DNA of 64,000 nt from Parapristionchus giblindavisi. Lineage: Eukaryota; Nematoda; Chromadorea; Rhabditida; Diplogasteridae. The notes beneath the pieces are model-generated. The model was given only the letters and a program-made list of their open reading frames with translations. It had not been told where the DNA came from and did no database searches. Shown piece after piece: positions 11,272 through 23,710 of this stretch. The stretch lies in contig CALSFV010000222.1 in NCBI GenBank assembly GCA_943737045.1, positions 1,203,245 to 1,267,244 on the forward strand, given 5' to 3'. The position numbers and the translations under genes were made by a program. Positions within the stretch are counted from its first letter, which is position 1, and each line of letters starts with the position of its first letter.

Positions 11272-14200
11272 TAAAATACATCGACATAATTCTCAGGCAA
11301 CTCGTTTTGAATGAAATTCAAGCGCGATAAGCACCTAACATGACAGAATTAGATTAAAAAATCTCCTAATTAGATTCCATTTTCTTTATTTATTTCTTTA
11401 ATTTCTAATTACATTCGATTCGATTTGCCTGAGAATTAGCACACTTCTGTCATTGCAAGGCCCGATTCTTCAGTCAATATTATACCAGGTTGAAACCGGG
11501 AACTGTCAGGCATTGGAGACACGATGCAAGTTCAACTCAAACCAATGAGAGACCAGAGATGGTATTAACGATTAACGAATTAATGAAAATCATTAATTTT
11601 AACGACATTTTACGTTATAGACACGAAATGTTAGTGTAATCTCTTCGCACGCTGAATTAGTTATTTTATTCACACTTTCATGCCTCCCCAACCTCTCTGA
11701 AGGCCTCTCCAAAGCCATATGGACGATAGTGACGTCGCTACAACAGATTATACCAGGGTAATCGATAATCCTCACCAAACCAATCAATAATATCCACAAA
11801 ATCAATCAATACCTGTGCAAAAATGTCGCCAAACGGATCGCGCATCTGGCGTCGGGCAATGTTATTGGCGGATCTACAAAGGTACAGACTGTAGTTTGAT
11901 CTTTGATATTTGTTGTTTGATGTTTGATCTCTGCTCTACCTCATGGGTGGTGGTCCCTCAAGCATGCCCATCATAGGGTGCATCGGGTGCATCATGGGCA
12001 TGAGACCGAATCCTCTCGGCATGGGTGGTCCTCCGCCCATCATTCCAAAAGGATCCATCATTTGGTTCATCATGTTGTCCACTTCGCGCATCGAGCGGTG
12101 CATCTCACTGAATATGCAAATATCGATTATTTGTTACATAATATTCATTAATTATTAATTACAATTTCATTCACTTCATCGAACACATCGGGGAAGGGAA
12201 GGGGTATATGTTTCTGATCATTCTTTTGAAAAAATGTCCAGAGTTTCCAGAATGAGCCAGTCTTTGCGTGGTTGATGATTGATCGCCGATAAGCAATTCA
12301 TTGATGATTGTAAATGACAGTAGAGTGACAGATATTGATTAAGTGACAGTATGAGCGTATGATCGAAAGTTGATGGCATATAGATCAGATCTCATATTGT
12401 GGAGAAAAAAATAGATAAGCAAGCGTGGGTTGTCCAATCACAACAAGTTAGTGATAATCGAACAGTTCACAGGAAAGGAATGGAGCAACCACGCCCAGAC
12501 AGGCACATTCTAGAACATTCACAAGAGTAAGATAAATAGAGTGTCACAAACGCCAGATTGATTGATAGCGAAACAGTCAATTTGCGATAAATTCGTAAGA
12601 GAAATGAATAAAATTAATTTTGCGTTGCTTCATTATCAACAACTAAGATGGCTGTCGCAGTACTCGCGCAATCTTTGCAACAGGAGATGCTATAGTAAAA
12701 AAACGAGGATGTCTCAGCCATACTCTGGGAAACCGACTCCCGAAATAGTCACCGAAAAAAGCTAGATAGTGGCTAGATTGTAAAAAATCACAGAAAAGCT
12801 ACTTGATTAAAGCTAGATAGCCGCTAGGCTAGAAAAACATCCAGGAAAAAGCTAGATAGCCGCTAGATACACATATCCGCTAGATTTTCTCCCCGAAAAG
12901 CGCTAGATCCAGCTCTCGCGCGTTGCGTACGCGCAGCGTGTCGTTGAATTAATTTTTTAGGCCTAAAATTTACGGTTTTAATTCTTGTTTTCGTGACTTT
13001 TTTGTTAATTTGTTCAACGACCTCATCGTACACTCTCGTATACTTCACCCCCTGCTAATCTCGCCCCTATTCCTTCCCGGCAAAAAGTTATCACTGTATT
13101 TATGTGCCAATTCTAATTATATTTCCGATCTCTTTCATTTTTAGCTCTTGTTTTTCATTTTTTGGTACTGTTCAGCTATGTATGTGACGCATATCCTGAG
13201 GAAGATGATGATTTTGAAGATGTAGATGGAGATGAACATGCAAATGAAGAGGAATTGGAGATTGTTAACGATTATCCTTCTGAACAACTCCAAGTGCCAG
13301 GTATAAAGTGATTTCACTTGTCGTATTACATTACAGTCCCGCAGAATTACCGCTTTAACAGGCGTCACGCCACGTCACGCGACGTGACGCCTAGATCTCC
13401 ATGCAGTTTTGTGTTCAACTGTAAGTGTTTTAGGTGTCTCAAATACGTTTTTGATAAGCTATTCGGTCGTATGCATATAATGCACATGAGAAAAGAATAG
13501 AAAATTGATTTTAAATTGATGAAAATCAATTTTAAAAATATGGCACGGCAATACCGTTTTGTGGTGTTATACCGTAATTCTTCATTTTCCCAATCGATAA
13601 TTGAGAATTTCGGTATTATCGGTATATACACCACACCACTGAATTGCCGTGCCATATTTTAAAAATTAATTTTCATTAATTTAAAAATATTTTTCTATTC
13701 TTTTCTCATGTGCATTACATGCATATGACCGAATAGCTTATCAAAAACGTATTTGAGACACCTAAAACACTTACAGTTGAGCACAAAACTGCATGGCGAT
13801 CAAGGCGTCACGTCGCGTGACGTGGCTTGACGCCTGTTAAAGCGGCGATTCTGCGGGACTGTATATTGAATCAAAACAACTTTATCAGCCAATTGGGGTG
13901 TTATGTCATCTGGGTCGCTATTAGGGTTCTCCAATGAGTCCGATCGAGTCTTGCAAGATCAAGATCGCGCGATCGATCGATGGTCCTATTTTCATGCAAC
14001 TTCCAAGACACGATCGGACTTGTCGTATTACTCTGATTTATTTAAATTATTTTCTAAAACAATTGTTCTAGATGCCTATGAAGATTCGATGTTGCAATAC
14101 TCCTCAGTAATATTATATAAATTTGATGTATCTTTGGAGAGCTTTTGGCCTGAAAATGAAGAGGAACTATCTCGCGAAGTTGTCTCCAGGTGAGCAAGCA

Positions 14201-15285
14201 ATACAAACAAATCATTCATGCAGTGATTGAACCACGCACTACAGCGAGAACTTTGTATTTAGTTAAGAGACAACGAAAACATTCTTTCCTTTATTACTTT
14301 TAATTATTCAATCCTTTGTTTTCAGATATGTCAAAGGAATATGCTACAATGGTGGAGTTGCTCGTCAGACTATATGCCGATCGCGCCATAATGAAATTGA
14401 TTATTATCTTACATGTTTTATTGACGTGAATGTTACTCCAACGTCATGTTTATTGTTAAAATTTAATTGTTTCATATGTTTCCTAACTGCGAATTATTGA
14501 TGTTAATTACAGATCTGAATAAACTATGTTTGTAATGTCTCACGAGTTAGATTTACGTAAAAAAAACGAGGGGAAAAGTCAGAAATCAGTTTGCGATAGC
14601 GAAATCACCCGAGATTACGGTAGTCCCGGAAAAAGCTAGATTTTCTCCCACATAGCCGCACGCTAGATTTTCTCCCCGAAACACTCCCACATATTCTCCG
14701 TATAGGCACTATCTAGCTTTTTTCTGTGACTTTTCATGGAGTCAGTGTCTCAGAGTAAGTGTTCTTCACTCGTATAAAACGAAAAGAATGGAAGGCAAAG
14801 AGCGATAAGGAAAGAGAGAAAACAAAGATGATTCAAACTCGCAACAGTCATTCTACAAGCGATACTGTCCATATTAGTCGTTTTTTATCGATCGAAATTG
14901 GACATGAAGAAGAATAGATAAAGACTGAATCGATTGAACCAGTTGCTTTTCATTCATCCCTACCACATGTCCCCTGTCGTACTCTATGATACGGTGAATA
15001 GAGTAATTCATCCGATGTTTGCGCTCTTTAAAATGTACACAAAGCCCATGAACAACAGTTGGTGCACACCTTTTTGTAGTGGAAACTAAAAGCAGATAGA
15101 GAGGCATGACAGAATAATATAATGTACGGAGCAATCGATTGCAATTTCATGAGGCATACTACTTTTAGAGAACGCATGCGTTGCCAAGGGGTATATTAGG
15201 GATAAAATACGACCAAGATGGTAAAATAAATGCGAAAAGATATTCACCCAAACATCTGCATGAAAGGATCCTGGCCTCCAAACAT
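8174..15285 (-). CDS. MLF: myeloid leukemia factor (MLF) homologue, complete
   Basis: Nine exons on the minus strand: 15285-15248, 12107-11940, 11873-11813, 11150-11055, 10061-10009, 9448-9372, 9286-9178, 8901-8812, 8306-8174. All have GT-AG sites, the phases agree, and the total is 825 bases for 274 residues. The start ATG at 15285 has an in-frame TGA just upstream; the stop is TGA 8174-8176. The N-terminus is rich in Met, Pro and Gly with repeated DPF motifs (residues 6, 32 and 80 region). The family core follows: RETRRTVRDGDEEEMVIGHT, GDREHVLEKKRD, then NLDESEAQAFDREF. The tail is acidic/Ser-rich and ends in a basic RRRDMFGR. MLF proteins shuttle between nucleus and cytoplasm and act with chaperones and transcription factors. 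Intron 1 (3.1 kb) holds a transposon. Other introns contain AAT/ATT microsatellites and an hAT-type MITE. Three donors overlap the motif GTACGGTA. Confidence 0.93.
9734..9925. mobile_element. 192-bp hAT-type MITE in MLF intron
   Basis: Ends CATACATGGGCG and CGCCCATGTATG form 12-base inverted repeats and are flanked by the 8-bp direct repeat ATCATACC (9726-9733, 9926-9933). An 8-bp duplication with a CATA..TGGGC end is shared with elements at 17284-17447 and 22343-22505. Internal AGGGGGC/AGGGGGTG repeats. Non-coding. Confidence 0.85.
10413..10479. repeat. AAT trinucleotide microsatellite
   Basis: About 22 AAT units lie in an MLF intron. Similar tracts lie in other MLF introns at 8911-8953 (ATT), 11009-11044 (ATT, one interruption) and 11211-11269 (AAT). 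They create long poly-Asn, poly-Ile and poly-Tyr open frames that are not genes. Confidence 0.95.
13176..14500 (+). CDS. unrecognised gene carried by TIR element (5' end uncertain)
   Basis: Three exons fit together in phase: 13176-13300, 13889-14189 and 14326-14500, with stop TGA 14498-14500 and AATAAA at about 14517. The visible product is 199 residues. The first exon is strongly acidic (PEEDDDFEDVDGDEHANEEE), the second mixed helical with WSYFHATSKTRSDLSYYSDL, and the third has six cysteines in 57 residues. It is preceded by an acceptor (GTTCAG), so at least one upstream exon is expected but was not identified. The frame is free of stops across both junctions and the polyadenylation signal is well placed, which argues for a real or recently real gene. 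It runs antisense to MLF within that gene's first intron. I do not recognise the family. Intron 13301-13888 has been enlarged by a MITE. Confidence 0.5.
13334..13861. mobile_element. 528-bp TA-flanked palindromic MITE (CAGTCCCGCAG family)
   Basis: Ends CAGTCCCGCAGAAT and ATTCTGCGGGACTG, flanked by TA (13332-13333, 13862-13863). The arms are about 230 bases with a GC-rich CGTCACGCGACGTGACG stretch near each end and self-complementary AT-rich centre. A relative lies at 39552-40369. It sits within an intron of the gene at 13176-14500. Confidence 0.85.
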
Positions 15286-16455
15286 GCTTCAATAGGCGAT
15301 TGCAGTCGTGAACTCGGAATCGAGATTACCTAGAAGGAAAGGAAGTTAAAGAGTAGAGCGCTAAACCAAATATACGCAAGGGGGCTTAAGAAAACAGGAA
15401 TGGAGTACAACTCGGGGGCGAAAGTCTCGAGAGTCACGTGGAAAAAATAGTAGCAGATGAAATTCTAATGGTCAGGGGAAGATGGGAGTGGGAAAAGACG
15501 AGAATCATCAGTACTAAAATTGATAACGATGGAAATGCAGAGCAATCGAAGCAAACGTGACGCGTTGCCAAGTGGGAGAGAAGATTCGAGAAAAATCATG
15601 AAAACATTAGAACCGTGAATTGGTGCCGGGCTCTGAAGTATTGTGCGGCACTATAACGCAAACAACGCGGCATCGGCACCGGGAATTCAAATTTTTGTAT
15701 TTTTGATTTTTACATTTATTTTCTGTTTTCTGTTAGTTAATTGATCTATAACTATGTTAAATACCTCACGTGTACACACAACGGCAGAGAATGTATAAGT
15801 ATTCTTAAAAATATGTGGAAAGTGCGTTTTAACCCCTATTGCAAAGAAAAACTGACATTTGTGAGATGATGCAAAACTACATTTGGCAGGTTTAGCAACG
15901 GGAAAATGCCTCCGAAATTGGGCTGATGATTTTTCCGGAATAGAAATATAGATCTCACCATCCACAACACTATCTCAAAATTCCTTTACGATGTTTGATG
16001 AGAGCGTTGTATTTCGTAATGTGTTTACGCTCTTTCGCTGAGATATTTCACAAGAATGGTACAGCGTTGCAAGAATGGACATTGATAGAGAGTGTCAAAC
16101 TATAAGAGGCCGGTCAACTGTACAAAAAGCGAATATAATGAGATAACTACTGTAATCTGTTACGCCTTTTCCTATTCCCAGTTGTATGTTCGCCGTTGTT
16201 GTCGCCGGTACACATCGTTCTTTGGCCTAGTAGTCTCTCTCTTTAGCAGCTGCCAGTAAACAATAATAGACAAGAGCGCCTCACTCCCTCGTTTCTCCCT
16301 GACTTGACTGCAAGTTTGTAGTATCGAGTGCTCCGTGTAACGATGCTCTCATCTCAATCGCTCTTGAGATCTTATTCGTCGCTTCCCATATCATCCCAAC
16401 GACAAGTATACCACAGTTTTGGCTTATTTATTCCTTAACTAATCGATATTTTGAG
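15286..16455. other. divergent promoter region between MLF and PRXL2
   Basis: A 1.17-kb gap between the start codons of the minus-strand MLF gene and the plus-strand PRXL2 gene. A GC-rich inverted repeat (GGTGCCGG and CCGGTGCC type) lies at about 15617-15685. No exon or clear TATA box was recognised. Confidence 0.5.
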
Positions 16456-19324
16456 ATGTCGGTGATGTGGACTGGATTAATGGGCGCGGCGACGGCCATA
16501 TCTGGCGTTCTCGTCTATGCGAACCTTCCTACCAAGTAAGAATCTTCTCGCATTTTATAAATATTTAATATTACTATTTATTTATAAAGACGATAAGTAT
16601 GGCTTTCATACCTAATTGTAAACGGAACATCGTCAAATATCGATTAGTATATCGTATTATTACTATCATTGTATATTATATCGATTTTTCCATATTAATA
16701 TCTCCATTTAACCTACTATAAATCTGCTGTCAGTTATCCAAATGTTTGTAGATGGACTCTCGGAGACGTCGTCCCTACAGTACCTCAGCTGCAGGCCTCC
16801 AAAGTGATCAAGATCGATAATGAGGCAACTATCGATCTCGGAAAGACTATATCAGTAAGGCTATCTGCTCAGTCTCGCTTATTGATTGAAAGATGAGGAG
16901 ACAGTTCACTATTTTAGAACATACAATATTCTCCATCAATACTAACAGTCCAAAGTATATGTAGTTAAAGAAACATAACTCATGATGTTCGTAGTATATT
17001 TTTAGGTTATTTTTGTTATATTTCCAGGGCACGGAATTCCTTAAGAAACCATCGATGGTTATGGCTGTGAGGAGACCCGGATGCATTCTATGCAGGTACA
17101 CTTATTTTGCTACCTGCGATCATTGTCACTGGTGCACCATGGTGTACTTTGACCATCTGCACTCTCCCACTTTTGTGTGCTCTCTCTCTTTTTCCCTGCT
17201 CTCGAAATGCGCTGTGCTGATAGTGTTTATGTTGGTCAATATTGATCATGATTGATTGGATGCTTCGTTAGCTTACTTGGTAGCATAGGTGGGCACGCTG
17301 GAGGAAAGGCTGTGCGCAAACCGGGGAAGGGGGGGGGTGCAAGGCAGTGCGCATTTCTATTTTTTGACGAATTAGACTGGAATTTTTCCAATTCTTACGA
17401 GGCAAGGCTATGCGCAAAAAATTTTCGTTTTCGCGCGCCCACCTATGCTTGGTAGAGTATCTGACTTTTTATCACCTAATAGGTTTGATTAGGTCGAATT
17501 AGCCAAACGAAAATCAATTTTTAAAATATTTCAATTCAATTCATTTGCAGACGCGAAGCGGCACATTTATCCGAGCTCAAGCCCCTCCTTGATAAGGTAT
17601 CAAATTTCTTTATCACTATTTCAATTTGTATCTTTGCGCAACCTACATATAAGTATTACAACGATCCAAACTGTGACAGTTTGACTTTTGATCTTTACTC
17701 ATTCAAATAACTTCTCATTTTTTGACTAATTTACTGTAATGCTGTGCTTATTGATTTTTGATCTTCCCACTCGTTGTAAATTTGATCTTTGATCTTTCTT
17801 GCTCAATCTTAGTGCTTCAAATGTGCGGGTATAGTCGGCTTAAACAAAAAAAAACAAATCAACAATTTTAGTTAAAAAAGACAGATTTTTTACTTAGATG
17901 CAGATTTTCGCTATGACAATACGAGTGACCTTGAATAGGTGCCTGCGAAGTAGTCTGACGTAGGGTTGCCAATGTACGGTGTTGGTCTTTGATCTTTGAT
18001 CTTTGAGGCTGGTGTGCGTCTAGTCGCCGTGAGCCATCAGCCCAAAGGAGTGGACGAGTTCAAGAACTATTTCAAAGGAGACGTCTATCTCGACACCGAG
18101 GTTGGCACTTGATCCAGTTGATCTTTGAACAACTATGGAAAAGTAAATTATTATTTTAAAAAAATAACATAAAAATAGATGCAATATACACGACCAATTA
18201 AAATAAACAGTTGAGCGTTCAAAATTGCAAAATCAAATTACCTGGGTAAAAAAAATATAGAGAAATGCTGTATAGCGAATAGCGAAGAAGAAGAAGTAGA
18301 AAGTCCTAACGTTTCGGCAATGAATGATTTTTTTAATATAAAACACTTCAAAAGAGCTTTATAACCCCTCCAATTCTTGTCAAGTTTTTGTCACCAAGAC
18401 CGACCACGAGAGGCTGTGGGTTCCCCGGCTCTCCTCGCTTCATGCACTATCTCGCCACTCTGTCTAACCACTCTCTTCATTCAGCGATTAGGACCGGTGG
18501 CTACTGTCACGAATATTCTTAATTATTGTCACATATCGATCAATAAATCAAACCAATCAATAATCCTCCTGCAGCGCACCTTCTACGGTCCGAACGAGAG
18601 ATGGATCCCTTCGTGGATGGGCATGCTGCGTCCCAAGCTATGGACCAGTGTGGCTGCCAGCAGAAAGGAAGGACTGGATGGCAATCTCGAAGGAGAAGGA
18701 CGACTGTTGGGAGGTATGCTTAGTATTTTAAATGTATTATTTAATATTTAATAAATTTTAGGTGGGTGCTTATGCTTATTTCAAAATGAATGATTGAAAA
18801 AAAAGTGAATCTATGTTTGAGATTGACCAGGTGATTCGTAGTTTGAGTGATGTTGTTTATGAAATAAAAAATATGGTAGTAATGGTTGACGATAATCCTG
18901 TTGTAGTTGTAATTGAGTAGTGATTAATGTAGCCAGTTCGCGATAGCTAGCGCCAGTGTCATACCGTAATCACCCCTTTTCTCGTTCCAGGCGTCTTCTT
19001 CGTTGACGGCAACGAGATGGTGTGGGCGCATCTGGAGAAGGAATGGGGAGACGCGGCGGATGTGGGAGAGGCGAAGGCTGCCATTGAGAAATACATGTGA
19101 GTATTACGGTAGATTGAGGGGGTTACGGTAGACTGGTTTTGGTTACGGTAACTAGAGGAAGGACTACGTTATACAGATTTGGGCTACTGTAGAATTGGAC
19201 AGCTTCTTTTTTACACTATTTAGGACTTACCGTTGATAGTTAGAGATACTGTAGATCTCTACGAGAAATGAACTTCTCTAACGGTTGTTCTGTTTCAGGA
19301 ACCGCAAGAAATGAGTGCGTATTA
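16456..19324 (+). CDS. PRXL2A: peroxiredoxin-like 2A (PAMM/FAM213A-type) protein, copy 1
   Basis: Eight exons: 16456-16535, 16752-16854, 17028-17095, 17551-17596, 18008-18100, 18575-18713, 18991-19096, 19309-19324. Together they make 651 bases and 216 residues; all junctions keep phase and the stop is TGA at 19322. The family has a thioredoxin-like fold and is thought to act as a redox regulator. Residues 1-24 are a hydrophobic N-terminal anchor. MAVRRPGCILCRREAAHLSEL follows, with the redox CxxC at Cys80 and Cys83. Then come the YFKGDVYLD strand, RTFYGP, GNLEGEGRLLGGVFFV and a C-terminal helix with EKEWGD, all in the family order. The length matches the family. It ends MNRKK. Introns carry a 164-bp hAT-type MITE and GATCTTTGATCTTT repeats. 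The AT-rich stretch with AATAAA near 19442 is the likely 3' end. Confidence 0.93.
17284..17447. mobile_element. 164-bp hAT-type MITE in PRXL2 intron
   Basis: Ends CATAGGTGGGCACGC and GCGCGCCCACCTATG are inverted repeats, flanked by a perfect 8-bp duplication CTTGGTAG (17276-17283, 17448-17455). Non-coding; contains repeated AAGGCTRTGCGCAAA. Confidence 0.92.
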
Positions 19325-19498
19325 TCGATCGATTTATCATCTATCATCGATTGATTGATGATCTACTTCGTAATTATTGTCACATTAACATTGTACATAA
19401 TCATAGCTTGAATCTCTGTTAATAGTTTGAAGAAGATTTGCAATAAAGTAATAAAGTATTCAGTAATTTCGTCGTTTTTCGCTCAATATATCGATAAA

Positions 19499-20511
19499 TA
19501 TATGAGAGGAATCGCGAGAAAATCGACCGTTTCGGAGGGTCCGCGGACATAGAAAATTCGACCCCCTGAAAAATTCAGAATAAGTACTTTGAACGATGCT
19601 CTATCAAACTGCGTTTTCCGAATTTGCATATCTGCTCTCGTTTTCGAATAGCGGTAGGTCAAAGTTGGCAGGTACGGTTTTTTTGGCTCGAGTGTGCGTC
19701 AGAAAAATGATCATAACTCCGTTCAAAATAATGATAGACACTTTTTCAAAAAAAGCATCGAAAGAGGAGATCTTGCGCAACATTTACCAGTTGATGACGT
19801 CATTTTTCGACCATGCGCCGGTGCTGGGCGGTCGGTTTTATGAAAAAGTGACGTAACTTTCCTAATCGGAAAAAGTGCACTTTGCTTCTATGCGCGTTTT
19901 GTTGCACCCATATGTGTCTAAAAATGACCCAAGTTTCAGAGGATTTCCGAATTGGAAAAAAAAAGCGTTGATTTTAGTGACGCGACCTCGGCTTATTCCT
20001 TTATTTAGTGACGCGACCTCGGCTTATTCCTTTATCAAGAAACAGCAAAGGAGCTAAAATGACTCAAAAACATCCGAAAAAACATTACGAGCTCAAAATA
20101 CCCATATATGACAGATATATGAAACACAAAATCACCAAGTTCCGAAAAATTTGAAAAAAAAACCGTATTTTGCTTTTCCACGTGGAAAAAACGTTTCAGT
20201 AATGTTAATTAATCTTTATAATATTTCTTGTAATGTTTTTGAACATTTATATTTTTGGAAGTGAAGGCCTACCTGCTCTTAGAGCCGAGATATCCGCCAT
20301 CGAAATTACACGCGTGCGCCCCAACTCCGCGCGACTGCTCATCATCCGCTCTCTCACTCCCACACGCTCTTTCGTGAACAGACAGGGAGAGAAAAAAAGG
20401 AGAAGGGAGACTAACATCTGACAACTACACGAAATGGAGATGTTAGAAAACTCTGAGCGAACAGAGTTGCATTTGAACAACAAAGAACGAGTGTGAGCCC
20501 CCCAAACCTTC

Positions 20512-20577
<66 letters not shown>

Positions 20578-22314
20578 AAGGAATGATGAAGTACAATGTC
20601 AAAACTAATGTTAGATAAGATACATTTATTAGAGAAATCAGTCATAATTGAAAACAATTAACATTGAAATAACATATTACAAAGAGAAATGGATGACAAA
20701 CGGATGTTTTAAAGATGTTTTTTAGTTTAGTGATCGAATGAGACAGAGACAAATTATATGTGTGATGGATTAACAATAATTTATAGTAGATTCCTAGCAG
20801 TGCTAGGGGGATCCATAAATTGTTTTACTTGCGAGCGTTTTATACTTATGTGCGGGAAGAGCATTTCGCTTGCGCGCCGATCCGCCTCTATTACCCTTTG
20901 AGAAGAGATGTTTTTTTTCATCGTACCAATCCTGATTGATCGCTGACCTGCCTTACTTCCATTCTTCAACATGGTTGTGGTTCCACTCATTGTGACACTA
21001 CTTCTCCTGGGTGTCATTCCTGCTAGGAGAAGGATCCACGAACTTCTGTTCCAAGGGGCGGTGGGAGAGAGTGAGCTGACCGACCGTTCGCGATGAAGAA
21101 AATGAACGTGAATGAAGAGATGAAGAGAGAAGAGATGTGTTGCCATAACATGAACGTTTTCCAGCTCAGAATGACTCAAAACAACTTGTTTCATCATTCT
21201 TAGCACGAAAAATACCGTGGAACACGTTTTTTTGTGTCTGTAAAAATCAGCAAAAGATTTGGATCGAACCGGGGTTCGAACCCGCTCGGTGTTTTTAGAG
21301 TGGTACCTCTTTACCTCGACGTCTCGAATGATTTTGCTTATTTTATTTATTTATTTATCGTAGTTCACTCAGAGTTTTCTAACATCTCCATTTCGTGTAG
21401 TTGTCAGATGTTAGTCTCCCTTCTCCTTTTTTTCTCTCCCTGTCTGTTCACGAAAGAGCGTGTGGGAGTGAGAGAGCGGATGATGAGCAGTCGCGCGGTG
21501 TTGGGGCGCGCGCGTGTAATTTCGATGGCGGATATCTCGGCTCTAAGAGCAGGTAAGCCTTCACTTCCAAAAACATAAATGTTCAAAAACATTATAAGAA
21601 ATATTATAAAGATTAATTATCATTACTGAAACGTTTTTTCCACGTGGAAAAGCAAAATACGGTTTTTTTCAAATTTTTCGGAACTTGGTGATTTTGTGTT
21701 TCATATAACTGTCATATATGGGTATTTTGAGCTCGTAATGTTTTTTCGGATGTTTTTGAGTCATTTTAGCTCCTTTGCTGTTTCTTGATAAAGGAATAAG
21801 CAGAGGTCGCGTCACTAAATAAAGGAATAAGCCGAGGTCGCGTCACTAAAATCAACGCTTTTTTTTTCCAATTCGGAAATCCTCTGAAACTTGGGTCATT
21901 TTTAGACACATATGGGTGCAACAAAACGCGCATAGAAGCAAAGTGCACTTTTTCCGATTAGGAAAGTTACGTCACTTTTTCATAAAACCGACCGCCCAGC
22001 ACCGGCGCATGGTTGAAAAATGACGTCATCAACTGGTAAATGTTGCGCAAGATCTCCTCTTTCGATGCTTTTTTTGAAAAAGTGTCTATCATTATTTTGA
22101 ACGGAGTTATGATCATTTTTCTGACGCACACTCGAGCCAAAAAACCGTACCTGCCAACTTTGACCTACCGCTATTCGAAAATGAGAGCAGATATGCAAAT
22201 TCGGAAAACGCAGTTCGATAGAGCATCGTTCAAAGTACTTATTCTGAATTTTTCAGGGGGTCGAATTTTCTATGTCCGGGGGGTGGTCGAACCTCTGGCG
22301 ATTCCTCTCATATA
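19499..22314. mobile_element. 2.8-kb element with ~0.95-kb inverted arms
   Basis: Left arm 19499-20455 and right arm 21370-22314 are near-identical inverted copies. The outer ends share TATATGAGAGGAATCGC. The arms contain a palindromic TTCCACGTGGAA and a duplicated CGACCTCGGCTTATTCCTTT. The central 0.9 kb holds a CT microsatellite (20516-20574), a tRNA-like B box GGTTCGAACCC on the minus strand near 21265, and short open frames (for example a 41-codon frame from 20970 with a hydrophobic start) that I cannot assign. No transposase recognised; it is probably a non-autonomous foldback element. Confidence 0.8.
20516..20574. repeat. CT dinucleotide microsatellite
   Basis: About 29 CT units in the centre of the palindromic element. 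On the minus strand it makes a false Arg-Glu repeat frame. Confidence 0.95.
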
Positions 22315-22342
22315 CGGAAAGGGTATTCTGAATGAGAGGATT

Positions 22343-22505
22343 CTTATGTGGGCACCACTGCCGCTAGCGGCCATACACCCCCGATTTTTGGCATCCGACT
22401 CCCCGATTTTCCAAAAAAATTACTCAAAATGACGTATAAATGCTCCATTTTTTGCTTCCCCCCCCCCCGATTTTCATTTCCAGCGGCAATGCCCGCCCAC
22501 GTATG
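22343..22505. mobile_element. 163-bp hAT-type MITE
   Basis: Ends CTTATGTGGGC and GCCCACGTATG, flanked by the perfect 8-bp direct repeat AGAGGATT (22335-22342, 22506-22513). The ends resemble those of the MITEs at 9734 and 17284. A C11 run is inside. Confidence 0.85.
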
Positions 22506-23710
22506 AGAGGATTTGTGCAGCGTGCAATCGAACGAGATGTGAGTCAGAATAGGGCGATATCGGTACAATATGTCATATAGAACGTAGAGCGTTTTATATA
22601 CAATAACATATACGATAGAACTTATCGCTCTAACAGAATATTCGAAGTAAGAATATTCGATCCGAATATGATTGTGGATTTTGTGCATGATCGTGTTACG
22701 CGCAATACAATACGATTTATCAGATTCATACTTTGTAAAGATTTCATGTATTATTTGATCACGTTATGTCAATGGTATGAGATACAACCGACATTAATAT
22801 CTATGCAGGAAGATCCATGTATTTTCAAAATCTGAAGTTCGAAACTCCTTTTTGATGTGTTGCAATATTTTCTGATCTTTTGACCTTTGAACGTTGCTAG
22901 GTGTATAATAGTTTCAGCATTTTCATGGTCAGCATTACTGATTCAGCAGTCAACCTAGGTCATGTTTTGATCTTTGAACTTTGATCTTTCACATCTAGTC
23001 CTAGTTTTGATCTTTGATTTTTGTGCATTGTCAGGATCATTTTCGTCAAATCGGCATAATAGGGAGTTCAAATTATGTAATTGATACATTTTCATATTTT
23101 CGCAAAACTGCGTGATTTTGTTTTTAGACTTTAATTTGTTCTTTTTTCGATTCAAATTCATAATTTATTCTTTCAATTCATTATCAATTTAATATGACAT
23201 ATTCAATATTCTTGAGAAACTTCAGTAACTGTAGATCGATGGATTTTTTATCTTTAAGACAAACTCACATAATTTAAACGCACACAATTTGAAATTCTCC
23301 CTCTCACAAAGCTCTCTCGCTTTCTCTACCCACGACAAAGCGTTGCCAGCGCGGGGAGTTTCAAATTAGCTCCCTTGAAAAATGTTTTCGCCCGTACCTC
23401 CTTTGAGTCGCAACAGAGAAAAAATGATTGTTTTGCAATAGCCTCAACATGCATGGGACGATTCTTCTTCATATTTATCTAGTCATACATACAATGCAAT
23501 TATATGTTCCACTTGTCCCTGATTCCATCTCGTCGATGCACATTATTTGTTGTCTATTTTCATTGTTTGACTCGAGATAAGACGAAAACTTTCAACCAAG
23601 GACTAGGGATAGGAGTGTATGGCAACAGAGCTGGAACGGCACATGACACGTGATTTTTGAAAAGGAACAGCGGGTGTAAACAGCACCCTTGAACAGTTAT
23701 TCTTCGGTTG

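Larger units (their letters stand above)
12748..14730. mobile_element. 2-kb TIR element with its own gene, inside MLF intron 1
   Basis: The left end GTCACCGAAAAAAGCTAGAT and the inverted right end (CACTATCTAGCTTTTTTCTG then TGAC) are near-perfect inverted repeats. Several subterminal copies of AGCTAGATAGCCGCTAGA and CTAGATTTTCTCCCCGAAA follow on both sides. No target duplication is clear. The interior holds a three-exon plus-strand gene (13176-14500) with a nested TA-flanked MITE in one of its introns. No transposase motif was recognised, so the element is probably moved in trans. Confidence 0.7.

Noticed and set aside
10803..11330. 175-codon plus-strand frame with poly-Ile and poly-Asn
   Set aside because: It is antisense to an MLF exon and made of trinucleotide repeat on both sides.
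20247..20657. 136-codon minus-strand frame with Arg-Glu repeats
   Set aside because: Produced by the CT microsatellite and the arm of the palindromic element.
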